A DNA stretch of 54,159 nt from Verrucomicrobiaceae bacterium UBA7681 (GCA_002482965.1 DLGZ01000048.1:168788-222946), one strand, 5' to 3'. Shown: positions 32,164-41,446, numbered from the stretch's first letter. Translations and numbers: made by a program. The notes: generated by a model from the letters alone, not told the origin.

Positions 32164-35100
32164 ATGGTGAAATCCTATCCGGGTCTGCGATACCGCCCCC
32201 TGCTGCTGGCGGGTGTGTGGCTGCCATTGCTGCTGACGGGACAAACACCGATGCCGACGCCGAGCCCGGCCCAGAGCCCCGGGCAAGTCTGGCAGAGCAA
32301 GCTGGCCGACCCGGCCTTCCGCAAGCGTGCGGAGGAGCCGGACGGGGTGAGCTATGCGCTGCGCGAACTGGCGGGCAGCCCTTCCGAACAAAGCGGTCTC
32401 TATGAATGGCTGCAGGAAAATGTGAAGACTGCGAAGGAGCATCAGATCGAGCATTTAATACGCGCGTATCTGGCCCGCGATCTGGAGCGGCCTGCCGCAG
32501 AAATCAGCGCGGCGGATGATCTTGTCCTGCAAGCGGCACCCGGCAGGCCGGAGGGATGGTTTGGCCGTGCGGAGCAGTATGAGGCCGAATCGAGTGCAAA
32601 GAAGGAAGCCGCGGTATGGGCGACGGAAGCGGCGGTGCAAGGGATGCGGCGGGTGAACCTGTCCTCAGCGAACTGGAAGGAACAACTGCATGGATATCGC
32701 GGTGTGGACTGGCTGGCGCAGGCGGTGAAGACGGACCACCTCACGGAGTGGGTGAAGGCGGTCGCGAGTGCGGTGGAAGATACACCGCATGGGACAGCGC
32801 GTGCTGATGCGAGCAGCCTGGTGCTGGCGCTGCTGCGACATGACGCGATGCGCAAAGAGCCGCTGCTGCGCCAGATTTTGCTGGAGGCGGTGCAGAGCGC
32901 GCAGCCGCAGATGGTGCTGGGGGATCCCTCGAATTTTCTGGTGGTGATGCGTGACATGCAGACCGCCGGGCAGACCGCACTGGCACAGCGCGTGGCGCGG
33001 CTGCTGGTATTCGCACCAGCACCGCAGGACACGGAGCAGGGCGGCATGAGCGAGCTGCTGGGCATGTGGGAAAGCACGACGCCCCCCCATCAGCCTAGCA
33101 CGCAGGCGTGGCAGATTTTGCAGGCTGCGATGGGTGATGACCCTGCCTTTGCAGAAGTCTGCCTGCAGGCGGCGCAAGAGCAGCCATGGAATGAAAATCT
33201 CGTGACGCATGCGCTGCTGGCGCAGGCGCTCAGCGGTGGTGTGAGCGAGGAGCAACTGCAACTGGCGGCAAAGCTGGGTGACGAAAGCCGCGCGCGTGTG
33301 GCACTGCGGCTCGCAGCGTTTGCGCCGGAGGGCAGTCATCCGCAGACGGTTACGGGACCCTGGATGGAGGAACTGGCGCTGAAACTCGCCGCTAAAATGC
33401 AGACGGCCCAAGTCGAGCGTGCTGCGTTTGAAAGCCTGCTCAACTGCATCGAACGCCTGGAACGCAGTGAGGAGAAGGAGCGCATCGCCCGTGTGCTGGA
33501 TGCCGTAGGAAAAGCCACTCCACGGACCAATGATCTGGATCACTGGGAGCGCTATGCGCAGATCATCCTGCGGCAGCAGAGTATAGAGCGGACAGGCGCG
33601 CTGGCCAAGGCGTGGAGTGGTGCGCTGGATGAATCTTCTGAGCAGAAGGAGCACCTGCTAGCGCTGGCGCGAACGGCCATCAGCGCAGGAAAAAATGGCG
33701 GGGGTGAATTTGCAATGATGTCTCTGGGACTGTGGGAAAAGCATCATGCTGAGATGACCACGACGACGCTGCCTCCACCGGGGACGGCCAGCCGTGTGGG
33801 TGAGGCGCTGATGGTCTGCGATAATGTGGATGGATTTAACTGTTTTGTTTCTGGTCTCGAAAACCTGCCGAAGAATCGGATCAACTCGCTCTATACGCAG
33901 ATGACGAAAGAACTCTGCGCGCTGCGTGATCTGATCGCCGGCCAGGGGGATTTGGTGCCTGGAGTCGATGCCTGGGTGCGTCCGCCGGAAGCAGAAAATG
34001 AAACGCCGACTGTGCAGTGGCAGCTGGTGCTGCCAGAGCTGGGCACTTCCAGCGAGCGCCCGATTGTCATCACCACGGGGGATCGCGATGGTCGCACTGT
34101 GGCGGACAAGCTTGCCAATGCGCGATGGTGGCGTGCGGGTACGGCCATCCCTGCCCTCGCCAGGTTCAATGGGAAATTTTCGCTGGAAGTGCTGGCGGGT
34201 GATGATCCGCAGAAGCTGCGCAGCCTGATCACCATTCAGGAGGCTGCGGCACGGGGAGAGCAGATTTTGGAAGCACTGCCGAGTTCTGGCTGTTTGAAGA
34301 TCATGCTGCGTGCGAATGCCAGTGGCATGACTTTTTCCAGCGAGCCGCGTGCATTTTCCACGCATGCAACTGTGTTTAAGACGGCAGGCGAGCCGGCTGC
34401 TGCAGCAGACAATGCAGCCGTGGCATGGCAGAAAGCCAGCGTGCCGCAACCTGCGAGCTGGCAGCCGGAGGATGAGAAACGGTGGGGAAAATTGATCGCG
34501 GAGCCCGTTCGGATTGATGACGGTGCCGAGTATCTGCTGACCGCGTGGGCGGATGCGCAGAGCAGCACGGTGCGGATGATTTTACTGGATGCGGAGCGGC
34601 GACCACTGGGGCCGGTACCGGTGGCAAGCAGCGGATGGCAGGCGGGAAGCTACTCGGTCACGCACACACCGGCGGACCGCACCTCGCGCTATCGCACTCA
34701 GCGGTTTCGTCCGAGTGACTGGGCGGGTGATGGTGACCTGGTGTTTCCGACAGATGGAAGAGCGGGTGAGCAACTGCCGCAGTTCATCGCCTTCGTCACA
34801 CGGGATGCGGTGGTGAAGGCGCTGCCTGCGCTGCAGCTGCGGCCCTATCGCACGGCTTCGATGGTGGAAAAAGCTGATGGGAAATTTCGCTCCGAGAAAC
34901 CTGAGCTGCCAGAGCTGAACGACGAGCACATCGGCGATCTAGGCTTCACACTGCATTCATGGCATGTCACGTTCGCCAGTGATCGTGGCATCCTCACGGG
35001 CAAGGGAGCGCTGGCGGGATTCAACGTGACGCACATCCCATGGAGACCCCTGGTGCGCGCGGAGTCCGAGCTGCTGGAAGGCAACGAATGGCCGATGTGC

Positions 35101-35760
35101 TTCACACCGGAACACAGCCTGATCATTGAGCCGCCGTGGAACAACACCCGAACGCTGGGGCTGCGATTTGTACCATTCGATGCGCGGGGTGAACGCTACG
35201 CGGGCTGCCGCCGCATTGAGCTGCCGCTGCCAACGTACAACCGGGGGGAGATCAGCGAGTGGAATGATGGAGCGGTGCTGATGGTGTCAACGCAAGACAG
35301 GGAGAATCCCGAGCCGGCCTGTGCGTGGGTGGAGCCCGATGGCCAATGCCATGTGGTCAAGCTGCCACGCCCGCCGATCAAAGGCAATCCCGGCATGGAA
35401 CTGGCCTGGTGGGGACCGGGAGGCACGCTATTTACGCTCCATGAGGACGGGCTGTTGTTTCACATGGAGCACCTGAACGGTCTGCGCCTGGTGAGCGTGG
35501 AGCCGGGATCCCCCGACGACATTCCCGAAGGCTGCACGCCGGGGCGATCCAAACGGAAGCGTGAATGGAGGCTGGAACGCCCCGACGTACTCATTCATGT
35601 GGACAAGAAGACCAATATCATCACTCACCGCTACCATCTCCCGAAGCCCTGCGAAGGGTTGCCGATGGCCTTTGCCTCTCGTGGTTATGTGATTCTGTTC
35701 ACCACCGAACACGAAATCATTCGGGTGAACCCGCCGAGCATGACAGGCGACGATGATTGA
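32164..35760 (+). CDS. Large exported protein of unknown function (1198 aa)
   Basis: I do not recognise this protein. A signal anchor or signal peptide covers about 12-28 (YRPLLLAGVWLPLLLTGQ), followed by a short Pro-rich linker (TPMPTPSPAQSP). Residues about 40-560 are helical with a loose repeat rhythm (ALRELAGSPSEQSGLYEWLQ, ARVALRLAAFAPEGSHPQ), like TPR-type solenoids. The last 600 residues look beta-rich with many W-x-P and G-x-E turns, and the C-terminus (TTEHEIIRVNPPSM) resembles a propeller end. There is no enzyme motif. The stop overlaps a possible upstream frame of the DUF1080 gene, which likely shares its transcript. An outer-membrane- or surface-bound assembly role is possible. Confidence 0.78.
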   Translation: MVKSYPGLRYRPLLLAGVWLPLLLTGQTPMPTPSPAQSPGQVWQSKLADPAFRKRAEEPDGVSYALRELAGSPSEQSGLYEWLQENVKTAKEHQIEHLIRAYLARDLERPAAEISAADDLVLQAAPGRPEGWFGRAEQYEAESSAKKEAAVWATEAAVQGMRRVNLSSANWKEQLHGYRGVDWLAQAVKTDHLTEWVKAVASAVEDTPHGTARADASSLVLALLRHDAMRKEPLLRQILLEAVQSAQPQMVLGDPSNFLVVMRDMQTAGQTALAQRVARLLVFAPAPQDTEQGGMSELLGMWESTTPPHQPSTQAWQILQAAMGDDPAFAEVCLQAAQEQPWNENLVTHALLAQALSGGVSEEQLQLAAKLGDESRARVALRLAAFAPEGSHPQTVTGPWMEELALKLAAKMQTAQVERAAFESLLNCIERLERSEEKERIARVLDAVGKATPRTNDLDHWERYAQIILRQQSIERTGALAKAWSGALDESSEQKEHLLALARTAISAGKNGGGEFAMMSLGLWEKHHAEMTTTTLPPPGTASRVGEALMVCDNVDGFNCFVSGLENLPKNRINSLYTQMTKELCALRDLIAGQGDLVPGVDAWVRPPEAENETPTVQWQLVLPELGTSSERPIVITTGDRDGRTVADKLANARWWRAGTAIPALARFNGKFSLEVLAGDDPQKLRSLITIQEAAARGEQILEALPSSGCLKIMLRANASGMTFSSEPRAFSTHATVFKTAGEPAAAADNAAVAWQKASVPQPASWQPEDEKRWGKLIAEPVRIDDGAEYLLTAWADAQSSTVRMILLDAERRPLGPVPVASSGWQAGSYSVTHTPADRTSRYRTQRFRPSDWAGDGDLVFPTDGRAGEQLPQFIAFVTRDAVVKALPALQLRPYRTASMVEKADGKFRSEKPELPELNDEHIGDLGFTLHSWHVTFASDRGILTGKGALAGFNVTHIPWRPLVRAESELLEGNEWPMCFTPEHSLIIEPPWNNTRTLGLRFVPFDARGERYAGCRRIELPLPTYNRGEISEWNDGAVLMVSTQDRENPEPACAWVEPDGQCHVVKLPRPPIKGNPGMELAWWGPGGTLFTLHEDGLLFHMEHLNGLRLVSVEPGSPDDIPEGCTPGRSKRKREWRLERPDVLIHVDKKTNIITHRYHLPKPCEGLPMAFASRGYVILFTTEHEIIRVNPPSMTGDDD

Positions 35761-35824
35761 GAAAAACGCGCTGGCATCCAGCCGTACTCGCGACTTTGAT
35801 AGGACACAACACCGACCAACCCCC

Positions 35825-36460
35825 ATGCGCACGCTGCTTACTCTCCTCGCCCTTGCTTCATTCGCCACCGCTGCTGAGCCGGTCTATCTGACGCTCGCTG
35901 ATTTCACGGACACCAAGGACGCCGCGCCCTCGGGTGGCTGGACGGCTGAGGGGGATAACACGATTCATCTCGTGGGCAAAGGTGGTGGAAACCTGATTTC
36001 GAAAAATGAATATTCGAACTTCGAACTTGAGTGGGAATGGAAGGTGAATCCGAAGGGCAACAATGGCATCAAGTACTGGGTGACCAAGATCGGTGGCAAG
36101 GAGTGGCTGGGCATCGAGTACCAGATGATCGACGACAGCGGGCATCCTGACGGCCTCAAAGGCGGATCTCACACGACGGCCTCCATTTATGACATCAAGG
36201 AACCGGTGGAAGGCAAGCTGGTGAAGGCTGCGGGTGAATGGAACACGAGCAAGATTGTGGTGCAGGACGGGAAGATCCAGCATTGGCTGAATGGTGCGCT
36301 GGCCTGTGAGGCTGACACGACGACGCCGGAGTGGCTGGAGCGTGTGGCGAAGAGCAAGTTCAAGAGCAAGGAGGGCTTTGCGCCGGGCAAGGGCAAGATT
36401 ATGCTGACGGAGCATGGGGACGAGACTTGGTTTCGGAATATCAAGCTGACGGTGAAGTAG
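35825..36460 (+). CDS. Exported DUF1080 (3-keto-disaccharide hydrolase-like) protein
   Basis: The protein is 211 aa from the ATG at 35825, which opens a signal peptide (MRTLLTLLALASFATAA). A frame from 35753 would overlap the previous stop and adds no signal, so it is rejected. The beta-sandwich of DUF1080 is clear: FELEWEWKVNPKGNNGIKYWV, GIEYQMIDDSGHPDG, GEWNTSKIVVQDGKIQHWLNG and ETWFRNIKLTVK. Related proteins hydrolyse 3-keto-glycosides after oxidation by a dehydrogenase; others may only bind glycans. DUF1080 proteins are very numerous in the PVC group. It follows the 1198-aa protein by 64 bp on the same strand. Confidence 0.92.
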   Translation: MRTLLTLLALASFATAAEPVYLTLADFTDTKDAAPSGGWTAEGDNTIHLVGKGGGNLISKNEYSNFELEWEWKVNPKGNNGIKYWVTKIGGKEWLGIEYQMIDDSGHPDGLKGGSHTTASIYDIKEPVEGKLVKAAGEWNTSKIVVQDGKIQHWLNGALACEADTTTPEWLERVAKSKFKSKEGFAPGKGKIMLTEHGDETWFRNIKLTVK

Positions 36461-36798
36461 GGTGGGGTTTGAGGGCGACGCGGAGACGTCGTTGGGGTAC
36501 CGTAGCGATGCGGAGATAGACGAAGTCAAAAGTAATGGGTCACCCCATGCTGGCGAAGGGGGCCTGCCGTCCCCTCACCCCCGCCCTCTCCCCGAAGTAA
36601 ATATTCGGTGTCGTTGTGTGTCAGGGGCGGGGAGAGGGAGAACCGCTTTTGGCTGCCTTAGATTTATCGAACACAAAACATTCAAAACGCCATAGATCCA
36701 GGGTTGTTCGAAGTCGAAGTGTGGTTGCGGCGCGCTCATGGACGGGCGGGCTGTCGCCACACCCATCCTACGGACTGCGGGAGGCTGTTTGGGCGCGG
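36461..36798. other. Gene-free stretch between converging genes, with a hairpin repeat
   Basis: The 338 bp lie between the 3' ends of the DUF1080 gene and the antiporter gene. They hold the 78-bp hairpin repeat (36569-36646). The rest shows no gene and only scattered short palindromes. Confidence 0.6.
36569..36646. repeat. CCCCTC...GAGAGGGAGAACC hairpin repeat, copy A
   Basis: The element starts GTCCCCTCACCC and ends GGGGAGAGGGAGAACCGC; arms CCCTCTCCCC and GGGGAGAGGG form a 10-bp stem. A near-copy is at 39959-40035. It lies between converging genes, where it could act as a two-way terminator. Confidence 0.75.
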
Positions 36799-38661
36799 TT
36801 ATGTTTCTTCGGCGCGTCCGATTTCCCAGGCTTGGTCGTTGTCGGTGGGTAATTCGGCGATGTCTTTTTCGAACAACTGGGTCAGCTCAACGCGGCGCTC
36901 ACGCACGATGCTGGCATAGGCGTCATCGTCATCATGCACTGGCAGGAGGAGGTGAAAGGTCTGGTCATCATAACGACGCCAGCGGCGGGCGGCACGCTCG
37001 GTGGCGTAGGCGGGTTTGCCCAGAGCACGCAGGGCGCGCACGGCGAGCTCCTGGGCGCTGCCCATCTGCTCATGTACTGTGTCTTCGGCGGCGAGGCCGA
37101 GGCGCATGAGTTCAACGCGGTGATCGTAATCGTGGGCGCGTGCGATGATGCGGAGGTTTGGGAATCGCTCGCGGACGTCTGCGATGAGTTGCGCGACTTT
37201 GGCCTGATCTGCGAGGGCGATGATGAGCATGCAGGCCTGCTCGATGCCGGCGGCGTGGAGGAGATCGAGGCGGGTGGCGTCGCCGTAGAATACTTTGAAG
37301 CCGAATTTGCGGAGCATTTCCACGTGGTCGGGATCGCTCTCAAGCACGGTGACTTTGACGCCCTGGGACATCATGATGCGGCCGACGAAATTGCCGAAGC
37401 GGCCGAAGCCGGCGAGGATGACCGGGGCGTGTTCGTCAATGCGATCGGGGGCGCGCTGCTCCTTGCTGACGGCGGTGTAACGGGGGGCGATCAAGCGTTC
37501 GTAAATGATGAAGAGGAGCGGCGCGATGGCCATTGAGAGCGCGACGACGGCCACGAGGAGCCTGGCGGTTGCGGCATCGAGGATCTCCTGCTGCATGGCC
37601 ATGGAGAGGAGTGCGAAGGCGAATTCACCGCCCTGTGCGAGGGCGAGTGAGAGCAGCCAGCGGTGGCTGCCGCGAATCTTGAGCAGGGTGGCGATGACAA
37701 ACATGACGGCGGCTTTCAGGGCGATCAGTGCAAAGACCAGTGCGGCGACCAGCAGCGGCTTTCCGGCGATGACGCTGAAGTCGAGCGAGGCACCGACGGC
37801 GAGAAAGAAGAGGCCGAGGAGCAGGCCTTTGAAGGGCTCAAGGTTGCTTTCCAATTCATGGCGGTAGTGACTGCCTGCGAGGACGACACCCGCGACGAAG
37901 GCGCCGAGGGCTGGAGAGAGGCCGACCTGAGTCATGAGCAGGGCGACGCCGACGATGAGCAGGAGGGCGGCGGCGGTGAGGAGCTCTCGCAGGCCGGTTT
38001 TTGCCAGGATGTTAAAACCGCGCGGCACGATGAAACGGCCGCCGATGACAATGGCCACGACGGCCCCCAAGGTGATGAGGGGCTGCGCCCAGTGCGGGAG
38101 TTCCTGCAACCAGCCGTGGTGCTCCACCTTGGCTCCGCTGGCGGCGAGCAGAGGAAACACGGCGAGCATGGGGATGACGGAGATGTCTTGAAAGAGGAGG
38201 ACGGCAAATGAATCGCTGCCGCCATCGGTGCGCATGAGGGCTTTTTCCTGCAGGGTCTGAATGACAATGGCAGTGGAGGAGAGGGCCAAAATCATGCCGG
38301 TGGCGATGGCGGGCTTGGTCCCCAGGCCACAGGCCATGGCGATGCCGACCACGGCAAGTGCGGTGAACAGCACCTGCATGCCGCCGAGGCCGAAAATGGG
38401 GCCGCGCATGCGCCAAAGGCGTGCGGGCTCCAGTTCGAGGCCGATCATGAAGAGCATGATGACGACGCCGAATTCCGCGAAGTGCATGGCTTCCTCACCC
38501 TGCGCACCACCGACCCAGCCGAGGGCGAAGGGGCCGATCAGAGCGCCGCCGATGAGGTAGCCGAGCACGCTGCCGAGACCGAGGCGATGCGCGATGGGCA
38601 CCAGCAGCACGGCGGCACCGAGGTAGATGAAAGCGGAGATGAAAAAATGCGAGGCGTGCAT
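36799..38661 (-). CDS. Kef-type K+/H+ antiporter (CPA2 with TrkA-N domain)
   Basis: The 620-aa protein is a monovalent-cation/proton antiporter of the CPA2 class. Twelve or so membrane helices fill residues 1-385, including the conserved GLELEPARLWRM, LALSSTAIVIQTL and FQDISVIPM segments. A Rossmann TrkA-N (RCK) domain follows from about 415 (VILAGFGRFGNFVGRIM, VLESDPDH, FYGDATRLDLL). Kef proteins efflux K+ and lower cytosolic pH to protect against electrophiles, gated by glutathione adducts in Gammaproteobacteria. The KefF/G-like gene 3 bp upstream is the expected regulatory partner. The C-terminal extension (about 545-620) is less conserved. Confidence 0.94.
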   Translation of the reverse strand: MHASHFFISAFIYLGAAVLLVPIAHRLGLGSVLGYLIGGALIGPFALGWVGGAQGEEAMHFAEFGVVIMLFMIGLELEPARLWRMRGPIFGLGGMQVLFTALAVVGIAMACGLGTKPAIATGMILALSSTAIVIQTLQEKALMRTDGGSDSFAVLLFQDISVIPMLAVFPLLAASGAKVEHHGWLQELPHWAQPLITLGAVVAIVIGGRFIVPRGFNILAKTGLRELLTAAALLLIVGVALLMTQVGLSPALGAFVAGVVLAGSHYRHELESNLEPFKGLLLGLFFLAVGASLDFSVIAGKPLLVAALVFALIALKAAVMFVIATLLKIRGSHRWLLSLALAQGGEFAFALLSMAMQQEILDAATARLLVAVVALSMAIAPLLFIIYERLIAPRYTAVSKEQRAPDRIDEHAPVILAGFGRFGNFVGRIMMSQGVKVTVLESDPDHVEMLRKFGFKVFYGDATRLDLLHAAGIEQACMLIIALADQAKVAQLIADVRERFPNLRIIARAHDYDHRVELMRLGLAAEDTVHEQMGSAQELAVRALRALGKPAYATERAARRWRRYDDQTFHLLLPVHDDDDAYASIVRERRVELTQLFEKDIAELPTDNDQAWEIGRAEET

Positions 38662-38664
38662 GGG

Positions 38665-39258
38665 TTACGCAGGAACGAGGTCGTTGATCTTGTGCGCCGC
38701 TGCCGCCTGCTCTAGCGGCAGTGTTTCATCTCGCAGGGCTTTGAGCAGGCGTGCATAGCGGTCCACCAGGGGCTGAATGCTTGCGGCGTCGGCCAGTTGG
38801 TTCGCACTGTAAACGATGTGCGGGGCTAGATAGCGCATGCCGCATAGAAAGGCGGTCTGATCAAACGGGGCGAGGAGCTGGCGGATGGTGAAGCGGTTGC
38901 GACCTTCTGTACAGTAGATCTCTTCGGAGCCGCCGGCGCTGATGGCCTGCAGTAGGATCTTGCCTTGAAGGGCGGCGCCCCCTTCCCCGTAGGCCCAGCC
39001 GTAGGTCAGCACGAGGTCGAGATATTCCTTCACCAGAGATGGCGCGCTGTACCAGTAGAAGGGATGCTGCAGGACGATGACGTCGTGTTCACTGAGCAGC
39101 TTTTGCTCCGTCTCGACATCGATCAGGAAATCGGGGTAGAGCTCGTAGAGATCGCGAAAGGTGACGCCTTCCACTTCACGGGCCGCCGCCGCGAGTCTGC
39201 GGTTGATGCGCGACTTGTGAGGGGCGGGATGGGCGTAGAGGACGAGAACGGAGGGCAT
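38665..39258 (-). CDS. KefF/KefG-like NAD(P)H flavodoxin-fold oxidoreductase
   Basis: The protein is 197 aa from the Met at 39258, giving MPSVLVLYAHPAPHKSRINR, the flavodoxin-like N-terminus that binds FMN/FAD phosphate. Other marks are QHPFYWYSAPSLVKEYLDLVLTYGWAYG (split here: it runs at about residues 78-105) and FCGM-like LCGMRYL. KefF and KefG are quinone reductases that bind KefC/KefB and are needed for full activity. The stop lies 3 bp before the antiporter gene, so the two are clearly a unit. The longer frame starting at 39300 adds a Cys/Arg-rich tail and is less likely. Confidence 0.92.
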   Translation of the reverse strand: MPSVLVLYAHPAPHKSRINRRLAAAAREVEGVTFRDLYELYPDFLIDVETEQKLLSEHDVIVLQHPFYWYSAPSLVKEYLDLVLTYGWAYGEGGAALQGKILLQAISAGGSEEIYCTEGRNRFTIRQLLAPFDQTAFLCGMRYLAPHIVYSANQLADAASIQPLVDRYARLLKALRDETLPLEQAAAAHKINDLVPA

Positions 39259-39306
39259 GAGGGGTGCGCGGCAGCATGGCCGCACAGATTTACACGGCAA
39301 TCTTTT

Positions 39307-39864
39307 TCAGGGATCGGTGAGCTCGATGCTCAATTTATCCTCGACGCGGCCTTTGAATTTCCACACGCCGTCGATGCGGAGGGCGTCATCGAGCTCGATC
39401 CGTAATTTGGTGCCGTCTGCGGCGACGAGATGGAGATCGATCTCGTCAAACGCTGCTTCGGGGTCGATGGCGTCTTCGTCGGGGTCGGCTTCGACCTCGA
39501 CCAGTTTGAGGGCGGCCATATCGCCAAAGTGCTTGGTGATCAGGGTGCGGATTTCATCGATGCGCTGCTTGTTGCGGGTGATGTCTTTCTCACGGCGTTT
39601 CAGTTCTTTGTCGCGCTCCTTGGCCACATTGACTTCTGCGGGAGAGGTGCCTGAGGCGGCGAGGGCTTCGGCTTCTTTGAGTTTCGCCAAGGTCTCGGGC
39701 GAGTGCCAGCAGGCTGCGATGGCTGCGTCGTCCTGAGCCTTGATGGCATTCACCAGAGTCTCCGCGAGAGTCCGGAGTTCCGGTGGGAGTGGGGCTTTGG
39801 CTTCTTCGGCATGCAGGGCCTGAGCCAGGCAGGAAAAGACCATAAGGGGGAGGAGGAGATTCAT
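39307..39864 (-). CDS. Exported 185-aa coiled-coil protein of unknown function
   Basis: The start at 39864 opens a signal peptide (MNLLLPLMVFSCLAQALHAEE); a frame from 39999 would cross a hairpin repeat and is rejected. The mature part is helical: LRTLAETLVNAIKAQDDAAIAACW (split at about 30-53), then a charged coiled coil with KERDKELKRREKDITRNK (about 82-99). The C-terminal 70 residues are beta-rich and acidic (EVEADPDEDAIDPEAAFDE) and end like a DUF4878/NTF2-type module (RIDGVWKFKGRVEDKLS). It lies 48 bp before the KefF/G-like gene on the same strand and may be co-transcribed with the antiporter pair. A periplasmic NTF2-like role is a guess. Confidence 0.75.
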   Translation of the reverse strand: MNLLLPLMVFSCLAQALHAEEAKAPLPPELRTLAETLVNAIKAQDDAAIAACWHSPETLAKLKEAEALAASGTSPAEVNVAKERDKELKRREKDITRNKQRIDEIRTLITKHFGDMAALKLVEVEADPDEDAIDPEAAFDEIDLHLVAADGTKLRIELDDALRIDGVWKFKGRVEDKLSIELTDP

Positions 39865-39958
39865 GACAGAGCGAAGTAGAGCAGGATTGTGGGAATTCAA
39901 CTCACGGAACTGATACGTGAATGTGCGCTTAGGGTTTAAGACGAAGAGTGTCTGTTGT

Positions 39959-40035
39959 CCCCTCACCCCAACCCTCTCCCCGAAGAAAATATTCTTCAAG
40001 ATCGTGGGTCAGGGGCGGGGAGAGGGAGAACCGCT
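39959..40035. repeat. CCCCTC...GAGAGGGAGAACC hairpin repeat, copy B
   Basis: This is a near-copy of 36569-36646 with the same ends and 10-bp stem (CCCTCTCCCC / GGGGAGAGGG). The central 25 bp differ but both hold an ATATTC segment. It sits upstream of the 185-aa gene and downstream of the EamA gene. An AAGGAT-type run follows at 40052-40070. Confidence 0.75.
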
Positions 40036-40137
40036 GCACGCGCGCCGCATCTTAAGGATAAAAAAGGATGCTGCATTCGAACGCAGTGATCCATGGCGGT
40101 CCGATGTTTTGCCGTTGTTCAGCGTATACCTAGGTTT

Positions 40138-41022
40138 TCACTTTCCGCGAGCGAGCCAGACGCCGAGCACGGCGACGGCCATGCCGATGAGGGAGAGGCC
40201 GGTGAGGGTCTCGCCGAAGATGGCCCAGGCCATGAGGGCGGTGACGGCGGGAACGGTGTAGAAGAGGCTGGCGACATTCACTGCGGTGCCGCTGCGGATG
40301 AGGTGATTGAGCAGGGTGATGGCACCGATGGAGAGGACCAGAGCTACCCACAGGAGTGCGAACACGAACTGGCCGCTCCATTCCACCTGCATGGTTTCGG
40401 TGGTGAAGGCGAGGACGGCGGTGATGAGCAGGCTGGCGGCGTATTGTACGACAGTGCTGGTGCGCAGGTCGAAGGCGGGGCAATGCCGCTTCTGCCACAT
40501 GGTGCCGACGGTGATGCCGACCAGTGCGGCGAGCGCGGGCACTGTCATGACGAAGGTGAGGCCGCTGCCGGTTTTGTGAGCGACCACGAGCACGGTGCCG
40601 ATGAAGCCGAGTGCCAAGCCCGACCACTGGCGTGGCAGAACACGCTCGCTCAAGACCATGCCTGCGAAGGCTGCGGTGAAGAGTGGCTGCAATGATACGA
40701 TCAAACTCAGAATGCCGGCTGGCAGGCCGAGGCGCAGGGACCACACGCAGCCGCTGAGATAGAGCGCGTGGATCATGAGGCCGGCGAAGGCGACGTGTGC
40801 GAGCTGTGCTTTTCCTTTGGGCCAAGGCGCGCGGGTGAGGAGGGCGATGGGAATCAGAATCGCCAGGACGATGCAGTAGCGCATCGTCAAAAAGGTGAAC
40901 GGCTCGGCATAGGGCACGCCGAGCTTGGAGCCGATGAAGCCACTGCTCCAGAGCAGGACGAAGAGCCATGGAATGGCGGCGGTCCAGCGGGATGATTTGC
41001 TCACAGGCCCGTTATTCATCAA
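40138..41022 (-). CDS. EamA-family (DMT) transporter
   Basis: The 294-aa protein has ten predicted membrane helices in two EamA halves, each ending near a conserved P-x-x-x-A-x-x-G/S-x-x-x-L-x-E motif: SLQPLFTAAFAGMVLSERV and YTVPAVTALMAWAIFGETL. DMT transporters of this type export metabolites such as amino acids or nucleobases; the cargo cannot be read from the sequence. The start at 41022 overlaps the end of rpiB by 11 bp, and it is the last gene of the seven-gene pirin run. Its 3' end is followed by non-coding sequence with hairpin copy B. Confidence 0.94.
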   Translation of the reverse strand: MMNNGPVSKSSRWTAAIPWLFVLLWSSGFIGSKLGVPYAEPFTFLTMRYCIVLAILIPIALLTRAPWPKGKAQLAHVAFAGLMIHALYLSGCVWSLRLGLPAGILSLIVSLQPLFTAAFAGMVLSERVLPRQWSGLALGFIGTVLVVAHKTGSGLTFVMTVPALAALVGITVGTMWQKRHCPAFDLRTSTVVQYAASLLITAVLAFTTETMQVEWSGQFVFALLWVALVLSIGAITLLNHLIRSGTAVNVASLFYTVPAVTALMAWAIFGETLTGLSLIGMAVAVLGVWLARGK

Positions 41023-41440
41023 GCTGCTGAATACGCGCGAGGTGGCGGCCGCCTTCGAAAGGGGTGGTGAGGAAGATGTCCACGATTTGGAGGGCGGTGG
41101 GGAGGTCCATCATGCGCTCGCCGAGGGAGAGGACGTTGGCGTCGTTGTGAAGGCGGGTGAGGCGTGCGGATTCGAGATTCCAGCACAGGCCGCAGCGGAT
41201 ACCGCGCACGCGATTGGCGGTGATGGCTTCGCCATTGCCGGAGCCGCCGAGGACGATGCCACGCTCGAACGTGCCTGCGGCGACGGCTTCGGCCACGGGC
41301 CGGATGAACCGGGGGTAGTCCACCGGAGCTTCGGAGTGTGTGCCGAAATCTTCCACTGCATGACCGGCCTCCAGCAGATGCTGGAGGATGGCCTGCTTGT
41401 AGTGATAACCGGCGTGATCGGAGCCGATGGCGATTTTCAT
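41012..41440 (-). CDS. rpiB: Ribose-5-phosphate isomerase B
   Basis: RpiB interconverts ribose 5-phosphate and ribulose 5-phosphate in the pentose phosphate pathway. The 142-aa length and the opening MKIAIGSDHAGYHYK are typical, as is the DYPRF segment at 41-45. In the E. coli enzyme the loop reads CGTGIG with a catalytic cysteine; here it is GGSGNGEAI with E71, as in the actinobacterial type where Glu takes that role. NVLSLGERM further on matches the phosphate-binding region. It lies 6 bp after the nitroreductase gene and overlaps the transporter gene by 11 bp, so it is made with the stress-related run, away from other sugar genes. Confidence 0.94.
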   Translation of the reverse strand: MKIAIGSDHAGYHYKQAILQHLLEAGHAVEDFGTHSEAPVDYPRFIRPVAEAVAAGTFERGIVLGGSGNGEAITANRVRGIRCGLCWNLESARLTRLHNDANVLSLGERMMDLPTALQIVDIFLTTPFEGGRHLARIQQLDE

Positions 41441-41446
41441 GGTGGA

